DNA of 64,000 nucleotides from CAIVAT01 sp037128705 (lineage in GTDB: Bacteria; Bacteroidota; Bacteroidia; Bacteroidales; FEN-979): contig JBAXVX010000012.1 in NCBI GenBank assembly GCA_037128705.1, positions 1-64,000 of the forward strand, in the 5' to 3' direction. The notes beneath the pieces are model-generated. The model worked only from the letters and a program-made list of their open reading frames with translations, had not been told where the DNA came from and ran no database searches. Below are positions 33,963-41,668 of the stretch, piece by piece. The position numbers were made by a program, and so were the translations under genes. The number at the start of each line of letters is the position of its first letter. Within the stretch, counting starts at the first letter, position 1.

Positions 33963-34970
33963 ATGGCCATACAGAATTTCAACCATAAAATGGGAGCCCA
34001 CTGTGAATCAGGGACGATTACATCGCTGTTGAACCATGGAGGACTTCAGATCACGGAGCCCATGGTTTTTGGCATTGCCAGCGGCATATTTTTCGGGTAC
34101 TTTCATAAAATGAAATCTTTTGCCTTCCCTACTTTTATTGTCAGGAATAAACCCGGGCAAATGCGTACCAACCTTGAAAAACGACTGGGTGTCCGGTTTA
34201 AAACGTATGATTTTAAGGATACGGTTCGTGGTCAGCAAATGCTGGATCTGTTGTTAAGCCAGAACATTCCGGTTGGCACGCAGGTTGATTTTTTCTATAT
34301 GGATTATGTTCCCGTGTGGGAGCGTGTTCATATCAACGTTCACTTTCTGGTGGTTGCCGGAAAGGTGGAAAGCCGGTACGTCATCAGCGATGCATACTTT
34401 CCCAAAATGGTCGAACTTGAGTCAGCATCACTGGAAAAGGGCCGTTTCGCAGGCGGAAGCATGTCGCCAAGGGGATTTATTTTTCATCTGGATAAACTTC
34501 CTTCTGATATTGATTACAATGATGCCATCATCCGGGGGATTAAAAAAGCCTGTTTTTACATGTTAAAAATTCCAATTCCCTTCCTCGGAATTAAAGGAAT
34601 GCGTATGTTCGCAAAAAAAGTGGTGGAATGGCCTAAATTCGCCAGGGATATTGAGCATTTATCACATGAAATTATGAAAATTAATATCCTGCTTGAAGAC
34701 CAGGGAACCGGGGGCGCTGGTTTTCGATTCATGTATGCGACCTTCCTTCAGCAGGCTTCTGATGTGGTAGCTAAACCTGAACTGAAAGCCCTGTCCAGTG
34801 AGTTGATGACAATCGGAGATGGATGGAGGGAAATTTCACTTTTTACAGCCCGCATCGGCAAAAACAGGGATCTTGGTCCTGAAAAACTAAAACAGCTGAG
34901 CGATATGATCTACGACCGGGCAGATGTGGAAGAGCGTTTTTTTAAATCTCTTTCCAATGCAATTAAATAA
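33963..34970 (+). CDS. BtrH-like acyltransferase (butirosin BtrH N-terminal domain)
   Basis: This 335-residue protein resembles BtrH, which moves an acyl group from an ACP to an amine in butirosin synthesis. The N-terminal domain (about 1-145) has a papain-like set: Cys in GAHCESGTI, His in INVHFLVVAGK and Asp in VISDAYF. The C-terminal half (about 150-335) matches the DUF4872-type helical region found with this domain. It is followed 21 bp later by an acyl carrier protein, which supports ACP-dependent acyl transfer. BtrH-domain proteins also occur in flexirubin-type clusters. The acceptor molecule is unknown. Confidence 0.85.
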   Translation: MAIQNFNHKMGAHCESGTITSLLNHGGLQITEPMVFGIASGIFFGYFHKMKSFAFPTFIVRNKPGQMRTNLEKRLGVRFKTYDFKDTVRGQQMLDLLLSQNIPVGTQVDFFYMDYVPVWERVHINVHFLVVAGKVESRYVISDAYFPKMVELESASLEKGRFAGGSMSPRGFIFHLDKLPSDIDYNDAIIRGIKKACFYMLKIPIPFLGIKGMRMFAKKVVEWPKFARDIEHLSHEIMKINILLEDQGTGGAGFRFMYATFLQQASDVVAKPELKALSSELMTIGDGWREISLFTARIGKNRDLGPEKLKQLSDMIYDRADVEERFFKSLSNAIK

Positions 34971-34991
34971 CAGAAAATTAAGTTTTCATAT

Positions 34992-35291
34992 ATGACTATA
35001 CCTACGGATGATCTGAAACTCGAGATAAAGAAACTGATCATGGGAACCCTGGCCATCACCGATATAAACCCAGACGATGTGGATAATGAAAAACCCCTGT
35101 TTGGAGGAGACAACGCTTTGACCCTTGACTCGGTTGATGCCATAGAAATAATTATGGCCATTCAACGGACCTATGGATTGCGCATTGCCGATCAGAATCT
35201 GGCACGCGAAGTGGTACGTTCCATCAACAGCATTGCGCATTTTATCACAGAGCAACAGACCATTCAACAATCACAGGATCACGCTATTTAA
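34992..35291 (+). CDS. Acyl carrier protein 2
   Basis: This 99-residue carrier protein has the phosphopantetheine motif LTLDSVDAIEI with Ser near residue 45. It differs from ACP 1 in the DSV (in place of DSL) motif and in a more hydrophilic helix 3. It stands 21 bp after the BtrH-like gene and 11 bp before the sulfotransferase gene. The likely job is to present an acyl or aminoacyl group to the BtrH-like transferase, perhaps after loading by the PaaK-like ligase at 37134. Confidence 0.9.
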   Translation: MTIPTDDLKLEIKKLIMGTLAITDINPDDVDNEKPLFGGDNALTLDSVDAIEIIMAIQRTYGLRIADQNLAREVVRSINSIAHFITEQQTIQQSQDHAI

Positions 35292-35302
35292 CCTGCTATA
35301 TT

Positions 35303-36385
35303 TTGAAGGATTCCTACCTCACTGCCGGAATCAAACTTGATCAGTTGTTTCGGCTTCTAAACCGAAACCACATCAACTATACCTCGAAAAATATAGTGCG
35401 CCTCGCTTTTCTGATTCAAAGCGCAACCTGGTCATCTTTTTTTTCATGGATAGAAAAAATAAGGTACTCCAAAGCATTGAAAAATGCAAAGGTCCCTGAC
35501 AATCCTCTCTTTATCATCGGGCACTGGAGAACTGGTTCAACGCTGCTCCATCAGCTGATGAGCCTTGATCCCCAGTTAACTGCACCTACCTTGTTTCAGG
35601 TGGCCGTGCCTGACAGTTTTCTCGTTTCCGCTCCCTACTACCGGCCACTGTTTAAACGGATTATCTCAGAACACCGTCCGATGGATCAGGTTAAAATCGG
35701 CATGGATGAACCACAGGAGGATGAATATGCCATATACCGCATCACAAGCTATTCACCTCTTGAAAACCTGGTCTTTGCAAAATCAGGGGCATACTTCCTT
35801 AACCATGGTACCCCGTTTTCACCATCGGGCGACCTGTTGGAAAAATGGAAGACGGAGGTTATGGGATTCTATAAAAAGCTTCATTTTTACACTAAAAAAA
35901 GAATTGTTTCAAAAAATCCTTTCAATTCCTGCAGGATTCAAACCCTGTGCGAGATGTTCCCTGAGGCCAAATTCATCCATATTGTGCGCCATCCGGATGA
36001 TGTTGTGCCTTCAACCATCCATATGTGGGACATTCTGCAGAAGCAAAACCGGCTGAACAGTCCTGTTACCCGTCCGGATTTTAAAGAGGTTGTCGGTGTT
36101 CTGGAGAGTATGCTGGAAACCATTGATTCTGACAGCACCCGCTTGCGGCCCGGACACTACACAGAAATAAGGTTTGAAGACCTGGAGATAAAACCCGTGG
36201 AGGTTTTGAAAAAAATGTATCAGGTGCTTGACCTGGCATTTACCGATGAATTTGAATCCAGAGTACATGCCTTTCTCAGGCAAACAGCAGGTTTCAGGAA
36301 AAATGAATTTTCTCTTACGCAGGAGCACAGTGCCTATATAAGGGAAAGACTTAGTCAACACATGAACAGGCACAAATATCAATGA
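35303..36385 (+). CDS. PAPS-dependent sulfotransferase
   Basis: This 360-residue protein begins at a TTG (MKDSYL). The PAPS 5'-phosphosulfate loop is IIGHWRTGSTLLH near residue 72 and the 3'-phosphate site is IVRHPDDVVPSTIH, with the Arg and Ser in place. It belongs to the sulfotransferase family that sulfates hydroxylated lipids, sugars or polyketides. PAPS synthesis genes are not in the window. It is 11 bp after ACP 2, which ties it to the cluster. A sulfated lipid or polyketide head is therefore possible, but the substrate cannot be read from the sequence. Confidence 0.88.
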   Translation: MKDSYLTAGIKLDQLFRLLNRNHINYTSKNIVRLAFLIQSATWSSFFSWIEKIRYSKALKNAKVPDNPLFIIGHWRTGSTLLHQLMSLDPQLTAPTLFQVAVPDSFLVSAPYYRPLFKRIISEHRPMDQVKIGMDEPQEDEYAIYRITSYSPLENLVFAKSGAYFLNHGTPFSPSGDLLEKWKTEVMGFYKKLHFYTKKRIVSKNPFNSCRIQTLCEMFPEAKFIHIVRHPDDVVPSTIHMWDILQKQNRLNSPVTRPDFKEVVGVLESMLETIDSDSTRLRPGHYTEIRFEDLEIKPVEVLKKMYQVLDLAFTDEFESRVHAFLRQTAGFRKNEFSLTQEHSAYIRERLSQHMNRHKYQ

Positions 36386-36397
36386 TCGACTTTTTTG

Positions 36398-36405
36398 TAT
36401 ATTTG
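36398..36405 (+). promoter_or_regulatory. Bacteroidota -7 box (TATATTTG) before the outer-membrane protein
   Basis: TATATTTG matches TAnnTTTG and ends 27 nt before the ATG at 36433, in the gap after the sulfotransferase stop. Confidence 0.5.
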
Positions 36406-36432
36406 AAAAAAAATCAATCCTAAAAAAACAAA

Positions 36433-37131
36433 ATGAAACGATACATTCTCTTATCAATTTTTGCCTTCTCCCTTATTTCCCTCAAAAGCCAATCCCAGGA
36501 CACAATCCAGCCTCAAAAAGAACATAGAAAAAATTTCATCAAAGGAGGATTTTACCTCGGTATAGGTCCTGTATTCCCTGTTGGGGCTTATTCTGAAGGA
36601 CAGATTGTAGTGCCAACATCAGGGTCTGCAGTTAAACTATCTTATCTTCCGGCTAGAATCGGTGCAGCCTTAGATTTGGGTTTCCTGATCTATTTTGGTC
36701 CTGCTTTTGCCAACAACCACCTCCGGCTTGGGCTTGACGCCACATTTCTGAGTTTCTGGTTCAATTCGACCAAACCTGTTCTTGATCCGAACAACAGCTA
36801 TGAGCACTATTATTACTATGCAGGACAAAAATTCGGACCCTTGTTGACCATTAACCCCATTGACCGCCTCATGATTGATATTTCCTATAAACTGAATGCA
36901 AACTTTGCATATCACTTTGATGAATGGAATAATTTGTCAAGCTCTGATTATTCCAAATATGGAGCAAACCTCTTTCAAAATGAGGTCAGCCTGGCAATCA
37001 GATATTCGATCATGAGATTTTCCTTTGAATATAACTTCGGGAACATGAAATTTGATAACTTCGATAAGGAACGTCCGACACAGACCATCGAGGCAAATAC
37101 CATGAGGGTCCTGATAGGCCTTAAATTCTGA
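36433..37131 (+). CDS. Outer-membrane beta-barrel protein
   Basis: This 232-residue protein has a signal peptide (MKRYILLSIFAFSLISL) and alternating aromatic strands ending in a typical barrel terminus, RVLIGLKF. The body contains many Tyr and Phe residues and no cytoplasmic domain. It is probably an eight-stranded outer-membrane barrel of the OmpA/OmpW size class. Its own -7 box lies upstream, and the PaaK-like ligase starts two bases after its stop, so both share a transcript. A role in exposing or anchoring the product at the outer membrane is an inference. Confidence 0.8.
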   Translation: MKRYILLSIFAFSLISLKSQSQDTIQPQKEHRKNFIKGGFYLGIGPVFPVGAYSEGQIVVPTSGSAVKLSYLPARIGAALDLGFLIYFGPAFANNHLRLGLDATFLSFWFNSTKPVLDPNNSYEHYYYYAGQKFGPLLTINPIDRLMIDISYKLNANFAYHFDEWNNLSSSDYSKYGANLFQNEVSLAIRYSIMRFSFEYNFGNMKFDNFDKERPTQTIEANTMRVLIGLKF

Positions 37132-37133
37132 AA

Positions 37134-38456
37134 ATGAGTATCCCCTTTTTCCCGAGCATTGAAAAGGAATCACCCGCTGAAATTCTACGCTATCAGAGTA
37201 ATAAGCTAACGGAGGGATTAACTTATCTGCAGCAGTCATCCCCATTTTACCGGGATTTTTTTCAGAAACATTCCATTGATATTACGAAGATAAAATCGGT
37301 CTCTGACCTTGTGAACATTCCTGTCACGAAAAAGGATGACCTCCAGCTGCGAAATGAAGATTTCCTTTGTGTGCCACGCAGCCAGATTATCGATTACATC
37401 ACCACCTCAGGAACCCTCGGAGATCCGGTGACATTCGCGATGACCGATAAGGATCTTGAGCGTCTTGCCTACAACGAGGCCATCTCATTTACCTGCGCCG
37501 GCGGCAGCCCCGCAGATGTTTACCAACTGATGACAACCATCGACAGGCGTTTCATGGCCGGACTCGCTTACTTTCTTGGAATCCGCATGCTTGGAGCCAG
37601 CGTGGTGCGGGTTGGAAACGGAATACCGGAGCTGCAGTGGGACACCATCCAGCGTATAAAACCAAATGCCATTATTGCTGTTCCTTCATTTATTTTGAAG
37701 ATCATCGCATATGCTGAGCAGCATGATATTGATTATCAGGCCAGCAGCATTAAAAAAGCCATTTGCATCGGGGAACCTTTGCGAAAAAACGACCTGACGT
37801 TCAATACCCTCGGGCGAAAAATCCAGGAAAAATGGCCATTGAAATTATATTCAACATACGCTTCCACCGAAATGGGCACCTCTTTTACTGAATGTGATGA
37901 AGGGATCGGAGGACATCATCATCCGGAACTGATCATTGTTGAATTTTTAGATGACCATGATAATCCGGTCAATGAGGGTGAACTCGGGGAGGTCACCGTT
38001 ACTACGCTGGGTGTCGAAGGCATGCCGATTCTTCGGTTTAAAACAGGGGATGTCTGTCATCATTACACTTCACCTTGCCGCTGCGGACGGAACACGATCA
38101 GGCTGGGTCCTGTGGTTGGAAGAAAAAATCAGATGATAAAATACAAGGGAACTACCCTTTTCCCGCCCTCACTTTACGATATCCTTGATAATATTGACTA
38201 TATCTCCAATTATATTGTTGAGGTCTATACGAACCACATCGGCACCGATGAAATCCTGATTCATGTGTGTGGAAAAGGGATCGGCGAAGAAAAAGAGAAG
38301 GATATCAAAGACCATTTCAGGGCTAAACTCAGGGTAGCTCCCATCATAACCTTCACCTCAGAAACCAATATTCAGAAAATGCAGTTTCCTGAAATCAGCA
38401 GAAAACCGGTGAAGTTTATCGATAACCGCGAAAAAAACGGAAATTTTTCAGGATAA
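37134..38456 (+). CDS. PaaK-like adenylate-forming ligase
   Basis: This 440-residue enzyme should activate a carboxylic acid with ATP and transfer it to CoA or an ACP. The ATP loop is ITTSGTLGDPV near residue 92, then STYASTEMG, the RFKTGD motif, and VGRKNQMIKYKGT. The C-terminal Lys is in ISRKPVKFID. The length and motifs match phenylacetate-CoA ligase-type proteins. It begins two bases after the outer-membrane protein and is the last gene I assign to the biosynthetic region. An aryl or fatty acid starter is plausible. No gene for making an aryl acid, such as an ammonia-lyase, was seen. Confidence 0.88.
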   Translation: MSIPFFPSIEKESPAEILRYQSNKLTEGLTYLQQSSPFYRDFFQKHSIDITKIKSVSDLVNIPVTKKDDLQLRNEDFLCVPRSQIIDYITTSGTLGDPVTFAMTDKDLERLAYNEAISFTCAGGSPADVYQLMTTIDRRFMAGLAYFLGIRMLGASVVRVGNGIPELQWDTIQRIKPNAIIAVPSFILKIIAYAEQHDIDYQASSIKKAICIGEPLRKNDLTFNTLGRKIQEKWPLKLYSTYASTEMGTSFTECDEGIGGHHHPELIIVEFLDDHDNPVNEGELGEVTVTTLGVEGMPILRFKTGDVCHHYTSPCRCGRNTIRLGPVVGRKNQMIKYKGTTLFPPSLYDILDNIDYISNYIVEVYTNHIGTDEILIHVCGKGIGEEKEKDIKDHFRAKLRVAPIITFTSETNIQKMQFPEISRKPVKFIDNREKNGNFSG

Positions 38457-38531
38457 ATTTGGAAATTCCCAATCGTTATTTTAATTTAGCCTAAATAATT
38501 CTAAATGATATTAACATTAAAATCAAAGACC

Positions 38532-39143
38532 ATGAGAAAAATATGCGTTACAACACTCACACTGGCATTCCTGCTTGTTGCCTGCGTTGTGGTTGGGCAG
38601 AAACTTAAATCAGGGGATGTTACGGTTTTAAAAGGTCAGACAACCATCAACCTCGAATATGATTATTCAAATATGGCGGTTGGAAAATATGAGTCGGCCG
38701 ATGAATACGTGGCTGACAGAAAAGCGGATATGAATAAGAAAAATCCCGGTTCCGGAGATCAGTGGGCCGAATCCTGGACAAATGATCGCAGTACCCGGTT
38801 TCATCCTATGTTTGAAAAAAACTTTAACGGGAAAGTTTCGGATTTTGGAGTTTCCGCAAAGGAGGGGGCGACCGATGCAAAATATACACTCATCATTCAT
38901 ACAACCTTTGTCGAACCTGGATTCAATGTCGGGATAACCCGTAAAAATGCCTACATTAACATTGAAGTTGTGCTGGTTGAAACCGCTGCAAAGGATAAAC
39001 CGCTTGCGGTTATTGATATGCCAAAACTGCAAAGTGTGAATATGATGGGATATGATTATGATACGGGAAGCCGCATCCAGAGTTGTTATGACCGGGCTGG
39101 TGATGAACTGGGAAAATTTCTTTGCAAGAACGCTTTCAAATAA
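38532..39143 (+). CDS. Exported hypothetical protein, 203 aa
   Basis: The start at 38532 (MRKICVTTLTLAFLLVACVVVGQ) gives a signal peptide with a cleavage site near VVGQ; an earlier in-frame codon at 38505 is less likely. After processing it is a soluble periplasmic or outer-surface protein, with a strand-rich core (KYTLIIHTTFVEPG, INIEVVLVET). I do not recognise a family, though the shape resembles small Bacteroidota lipoprotein-like proteins that bind at the envelope. A strong bidirectional terminator directly follows. Confidence 0.7.
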   Translation: MRKICVTTLTLAFLLVACVVVGQKLKSGDVTVLKGQTTINLEYDYSNMAVGKYESADEYVADRKADMNKKNPGSGDQWAESWTNDRSTRFHPMFEKNFNGKVSDFGVSAKEGATDAKYTLIIHTTFVEPGFNVGITRKNAYINIEVVLVETAAKDKPLAVIDMPKLQSVNMMGYDYDTGSRIQSCYDRAGDELGKFLCKNAFK

Positions 39144-39161
39144 ATTTTGATTCAACCCGAT

Positions 39162-39190
39162 AAAAAGGCTGCCCGCAGGCGGCCTTTTTT
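39162..39190. terminator. Bidirectional intrinsic terminator
   Basis: A 12-bp stem (AAAAAGGCTGCC paired with GGCGGCCTTTTT, one G-T wobble) closes a CGCA loop, with A and T runs on the two sides. It can stop transcription of both convergent genes. The T run also contains the stop codon of the minus-strand amidohydrolase. Confidence 0.88.
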
Positions 39191-40823
39191 ATTTGACCTT
39201 TGCTCCACGGATAAAGGTTTGCTCAACTTTCACAACAGGTATTTTTGAAAGAGGAATTTGCATGATGTCCTGGTCGAGAATGACAAAATCAGCATCCTTC
39301 CTCGGCTCGAGGCTTCCTTTCTCCGATTCCATGAAATCAGCCTTTGCGGCCCAGTTAGTGATCGAATGCAATGCCTCCTCACGCGTGAGTGCATTGTTCA
39401 TCAGGAAACCACCCTCAGGAAGACCCTGCAGGTCCTTTCTTGAAACAGCAGCGTAAAACGTGAGTATAGGGGAGATCCCTTCTATTGGAAAATCGGTACC
39501 ATTGGCAATCCAGCCATTCTGCTTCATCAAGGTACCGTAAGCATAGGCCCCGGCCATTCGCCCTGGACCAAGCCTGTTTCCGGCCCAGTGCATATCCGAA
39601 GTGGCATGGGTCGCCTGCACGGAAGGAATGACTGAATAATCGCCAAAAAGGTGAATATCCTTTGGATCAACTACCTGCGCGTGTTCGATCCTCCACCGGA
39701 GATCATTTTTTCCTTTCAGAAAGCTTGCGTAAATGTTCAGCATCAGAAAATTCGCTGAATCCCCGATACAATGCGTATTCACCTGATAACCATTTTCAAA
39801 GGCAAGGCGGCACAGGGTTCTGATTGAATCCGGCGATGTTACGATAATGCCGGAGGTGGCTTGGTCATCTGCATAGGGTTGCTTTAACCTTGCAGTCCTG
39901 CTTCCAAGGCTGCCGTCCGCATAAATCTTTATTGACCTGATTACCAGTTTATCCGTTTTGTATGGACCATGTTTTACAAAAGATGAGATATTTTTTTCCG
40001 TAGGGGTCAGCATGGCATAAACCTGCATCCTGATTCTTCCGCTTTTCTGAAGGGTGTCCAGGAAAAGAACCTGGGGATATTCCAGACCTGCATCACTTAC
40101 CATTGTGAGACCAACTGAAAAACATGATTTTTCCGCCTGCTCAAGTAACTCAGTCAACTCCTCACCGGCAGGTTGCGGAACCTTCTCACGGATCAGGTCG
40201 GCTGCGGTTTCACTTAAAATTCCTGTAAGACGCCCGTTTTTTAACTCAACCTGTCCGTCCGCAAAATGATGATCCATGCCTATTCCAGCTCTTTTTAATG
40301 CCTCCTGGTTTGCCAGCACGACATGCCCGTCCACGCGGATTAGCATGACAGGAATATCCGGAAATATTTTATTTAACAGGGTGTTGTCAGGGAACTTCTT
40401 GGCTGACCATAAATTATGATCCCACCCCCGGCCAACGATCCATCTTCCGTTCCCGGGCCGTGGAGCCCGTTTCAAACGATCCAATACGGCATCAAAAGAG
40501 GTTAATCCGCTGAGATCAACGTATTGCAACCCAAGTGCAAAGCCCATGAAATGACAATGTGCATCAATGAAACCTGGAAAAACAGGTTTTCCTTGTAAAT
40601 CAACAACTTCGGGCGCATGAAAACCATCTTCAATAACCTGCCTGGTTCCTGTGGCCACGATCTTTCCATTGCTTATGGCCATCGCTTCTGCCCGTGTATT
40701 CAGGGAATCCGCAGTGTAAATCACTCCGTTCGTGACAATTAAATCAACTTTCTTCTTCATTTGTACGCAGGAATTAAAAAAACAAATTGAGAAGGTCAGA
40801 TAAAAAATACCCCGGTAATTCAT
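39189..40823 (-). CDS. YtcJ-type amidohydrolase, exported lipoprotein
   Basis: This 544-residue protein has a lipoprotein-like signal (YLTFSICFFNSC, a plausible lipobox Cys at about residue 19). The amidohydrolase family-3 domain follows, with the metal motif DAHCHFMG near residue 83, and later THCIGDSAN and RIEHAQVV. It should hydrolyse a C-N bond of a small or urea-like substrate in the periplasm. The gene is single on the minus strand, ends in the terminator, and has a -7 box on its own side. It has no obvious link to the biosynthetic genes. Confidence 0.9.
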   Translation of the reverse strand: MNYRGIFYLTFSICFFNSCVQMKKKVDLIVTNGVIYTADSLNTRAEAMAISNGKIVATGTRQVIEDGFHAPEVVDLQGKPVFPGFIDAHCHFMGFALGLQYVDLSGLTSFDAVLDRLKRAPRPGNGRWIVGRGWDHNLWSAKKFPDNTLLNKIFPDIPVMLIRVDGHVVLANQEALKRAGIGMDHHFADGQVELKNGRLTGILSETAADLIREKVPQPAGEELTELLEQAEKSCFSVGLTMVSDAGLEYPQVLFLDTLQKSGRIRMQVYAMLTPTEKNISSFVKHGPYKTDKLVIRSIKIYADGSLGSRTARLKQPYADDQATSGIIVTSPDSIRTLCRLAFENGYQVNTHCIGDSANFLMLNIYASFLKGKNDLRWRIEHAQVVDPKDIHLFGDYSVIPSVQATHATSDMHWAGNRLGPGRMAGAYAYGTLMKQNGWIANGTDFPIEGISPILTFYAAVSRKDLQGLPEGGFLMNNALTREEALHSITNWAAKADFMESEKGSLEPRKDADFVILDQDIMQIPLSKIPVVKVEQTFIRGAKVK

Positions 40824-40852
40824 TTTAAAATATTGGTTTATTGATTGTTCGC

Positions 40853-40860
40853 CAAAAATA
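40853..40860 (-). promoter_or_regulatory. Bacteroidota -7 box (TATTTTTG) for the amidohydrolase
   Basis: TATTTTTG on the minus strand fits TAnnTTTG and ends 29 nt before the start at 40821-40823. It faces away from the plus-strand box at 40905. Confidence 0.5.
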
Positions 40861-40904
40861 GAAACTATTTTTAACCCGGTATGAAATTTATTGAAATGAT
40901 TTAT

Positions 40905-40912
40905 TATTTTTG
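40905..40912 (+). promoter_or_regulatory. Bacteroidota -7 box (TATTTTTG) for the membrane protein gene
   Basis: TATTTTTG fits TAnnTTTG and ends 24 nt before the ATG at 40937. Confidence 0.5.
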
Positions 40913-40936
40913 TATCATTCTAAATCTAATATATTC

Positions 40937-41497
40937 ATGAAATATAAATCTATCAATCCTAGATTTATTGTCATTTTCTCAGTTATTCTTGTTGCAGCCC
41001 TTTTAAGGCTGCTGCCGCATTGGCCAAACTTTACGCCGATCGCAGCCATGGCTCTTTTTGCTGGTACCTATTTCGACAGAAAGCAATACGCTTTCGCCAT
41101 TCCGATCGCCGCGATGTTCATCAGCGATCTCGTGTTAGGTCTGCATGCCAATATGCCTGCTGTCTATTTTAGTTTTGCCATCACGGTTCTTATTGGTATG
41201 ACGATCCGAAACAAAGTGAATGTGGGATCAGTAGTACTGGCAGCTTTTTCATCATCGGTTATCTTTTTCGTGATTACCAATTTTTCATCCTGGGTTGCCA
41301 GCCCATATTATCCACAAACATTTGCAGGCCTGACAGAATGCTACATTGCAGGCCTGATGTTTTTCCGTGATGCCACCAACGGTCTTTCATTCTTTTTGAA
41401 TGATCTCCTTGGAACCACCTTCTTTTCTGCGGTATTCTACGGGTCCTTCTATCTTGTTCAGATGAGGTTCCCTGTTCTGGATCGATCCAGATTTTAA
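40937..41497 (+). CDS. DUF6580-like integral membrane protein
   Basis: This 186-residue protein has about five or six membrane helices and little else. The N-terminal segment reads LLRLLPHWPNFTPIAAMALFAG, followed by FISDLVLG. This looks like the DUF6580 family of putative transport proteins, which are often near cobalamin genes in other genomes. The start at 40937 (MKYKSINPRF) is preferred to a codon at 40910, which lies inside the -7 box. The gene stands alone between the amidohydrolase and mutL, with its own -7 box. A cofactor transport role is an inference; the cluster does use cobalamin-type radical SAM enzymes. Confidence 0.7.
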   Translation: MKYKSINPRFIVIFSVILVAALLRLLPHWPNFTPIAAMALFAGTYFDRKQYAFAIPIAAMFISDLVLGLHANMPAVYFSFAITVLIGMTIRNKVNVGSVVLAAFSSSVIFFVITNFSSWVASPYYPQTFAGLTECYIAGLMFFRDATNGLSFFLNDLLGTTFFSAVFYGSFYLVQMRFPVLDRSRF

Positions 41498-41668
41498 CGG
41501 GTAACTCTTTATTCCTCTTAAGGATAGGAATTGAGTTCTGAGAAACAATAAAAATTCGGCGCGTCATTGAAAATTATTTCGATGGCGCTTCGTTTTATCT
41601 GCATCTTCCATTGTTGGACGATATCCTCGAAAATTTTTGATTTTGAAAATTAGGTACTTAAACTGATC
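41498..41668. other. Intergenic gap before mutL
   Basis: This 171-bp gap has a small inverted repeat (ATTCCT at 41511-41516 and AGGAAT at 41526-41531) that is too weak for a terminator call. No -7 box match was found near the mutL start, and nothing else is visible. Confidence 0.4.

Noticed and set aside
41511..41531. Terminator after the DUF6580-like gene
   Set aside because: The 6-bp stem has a long loop and no T run.
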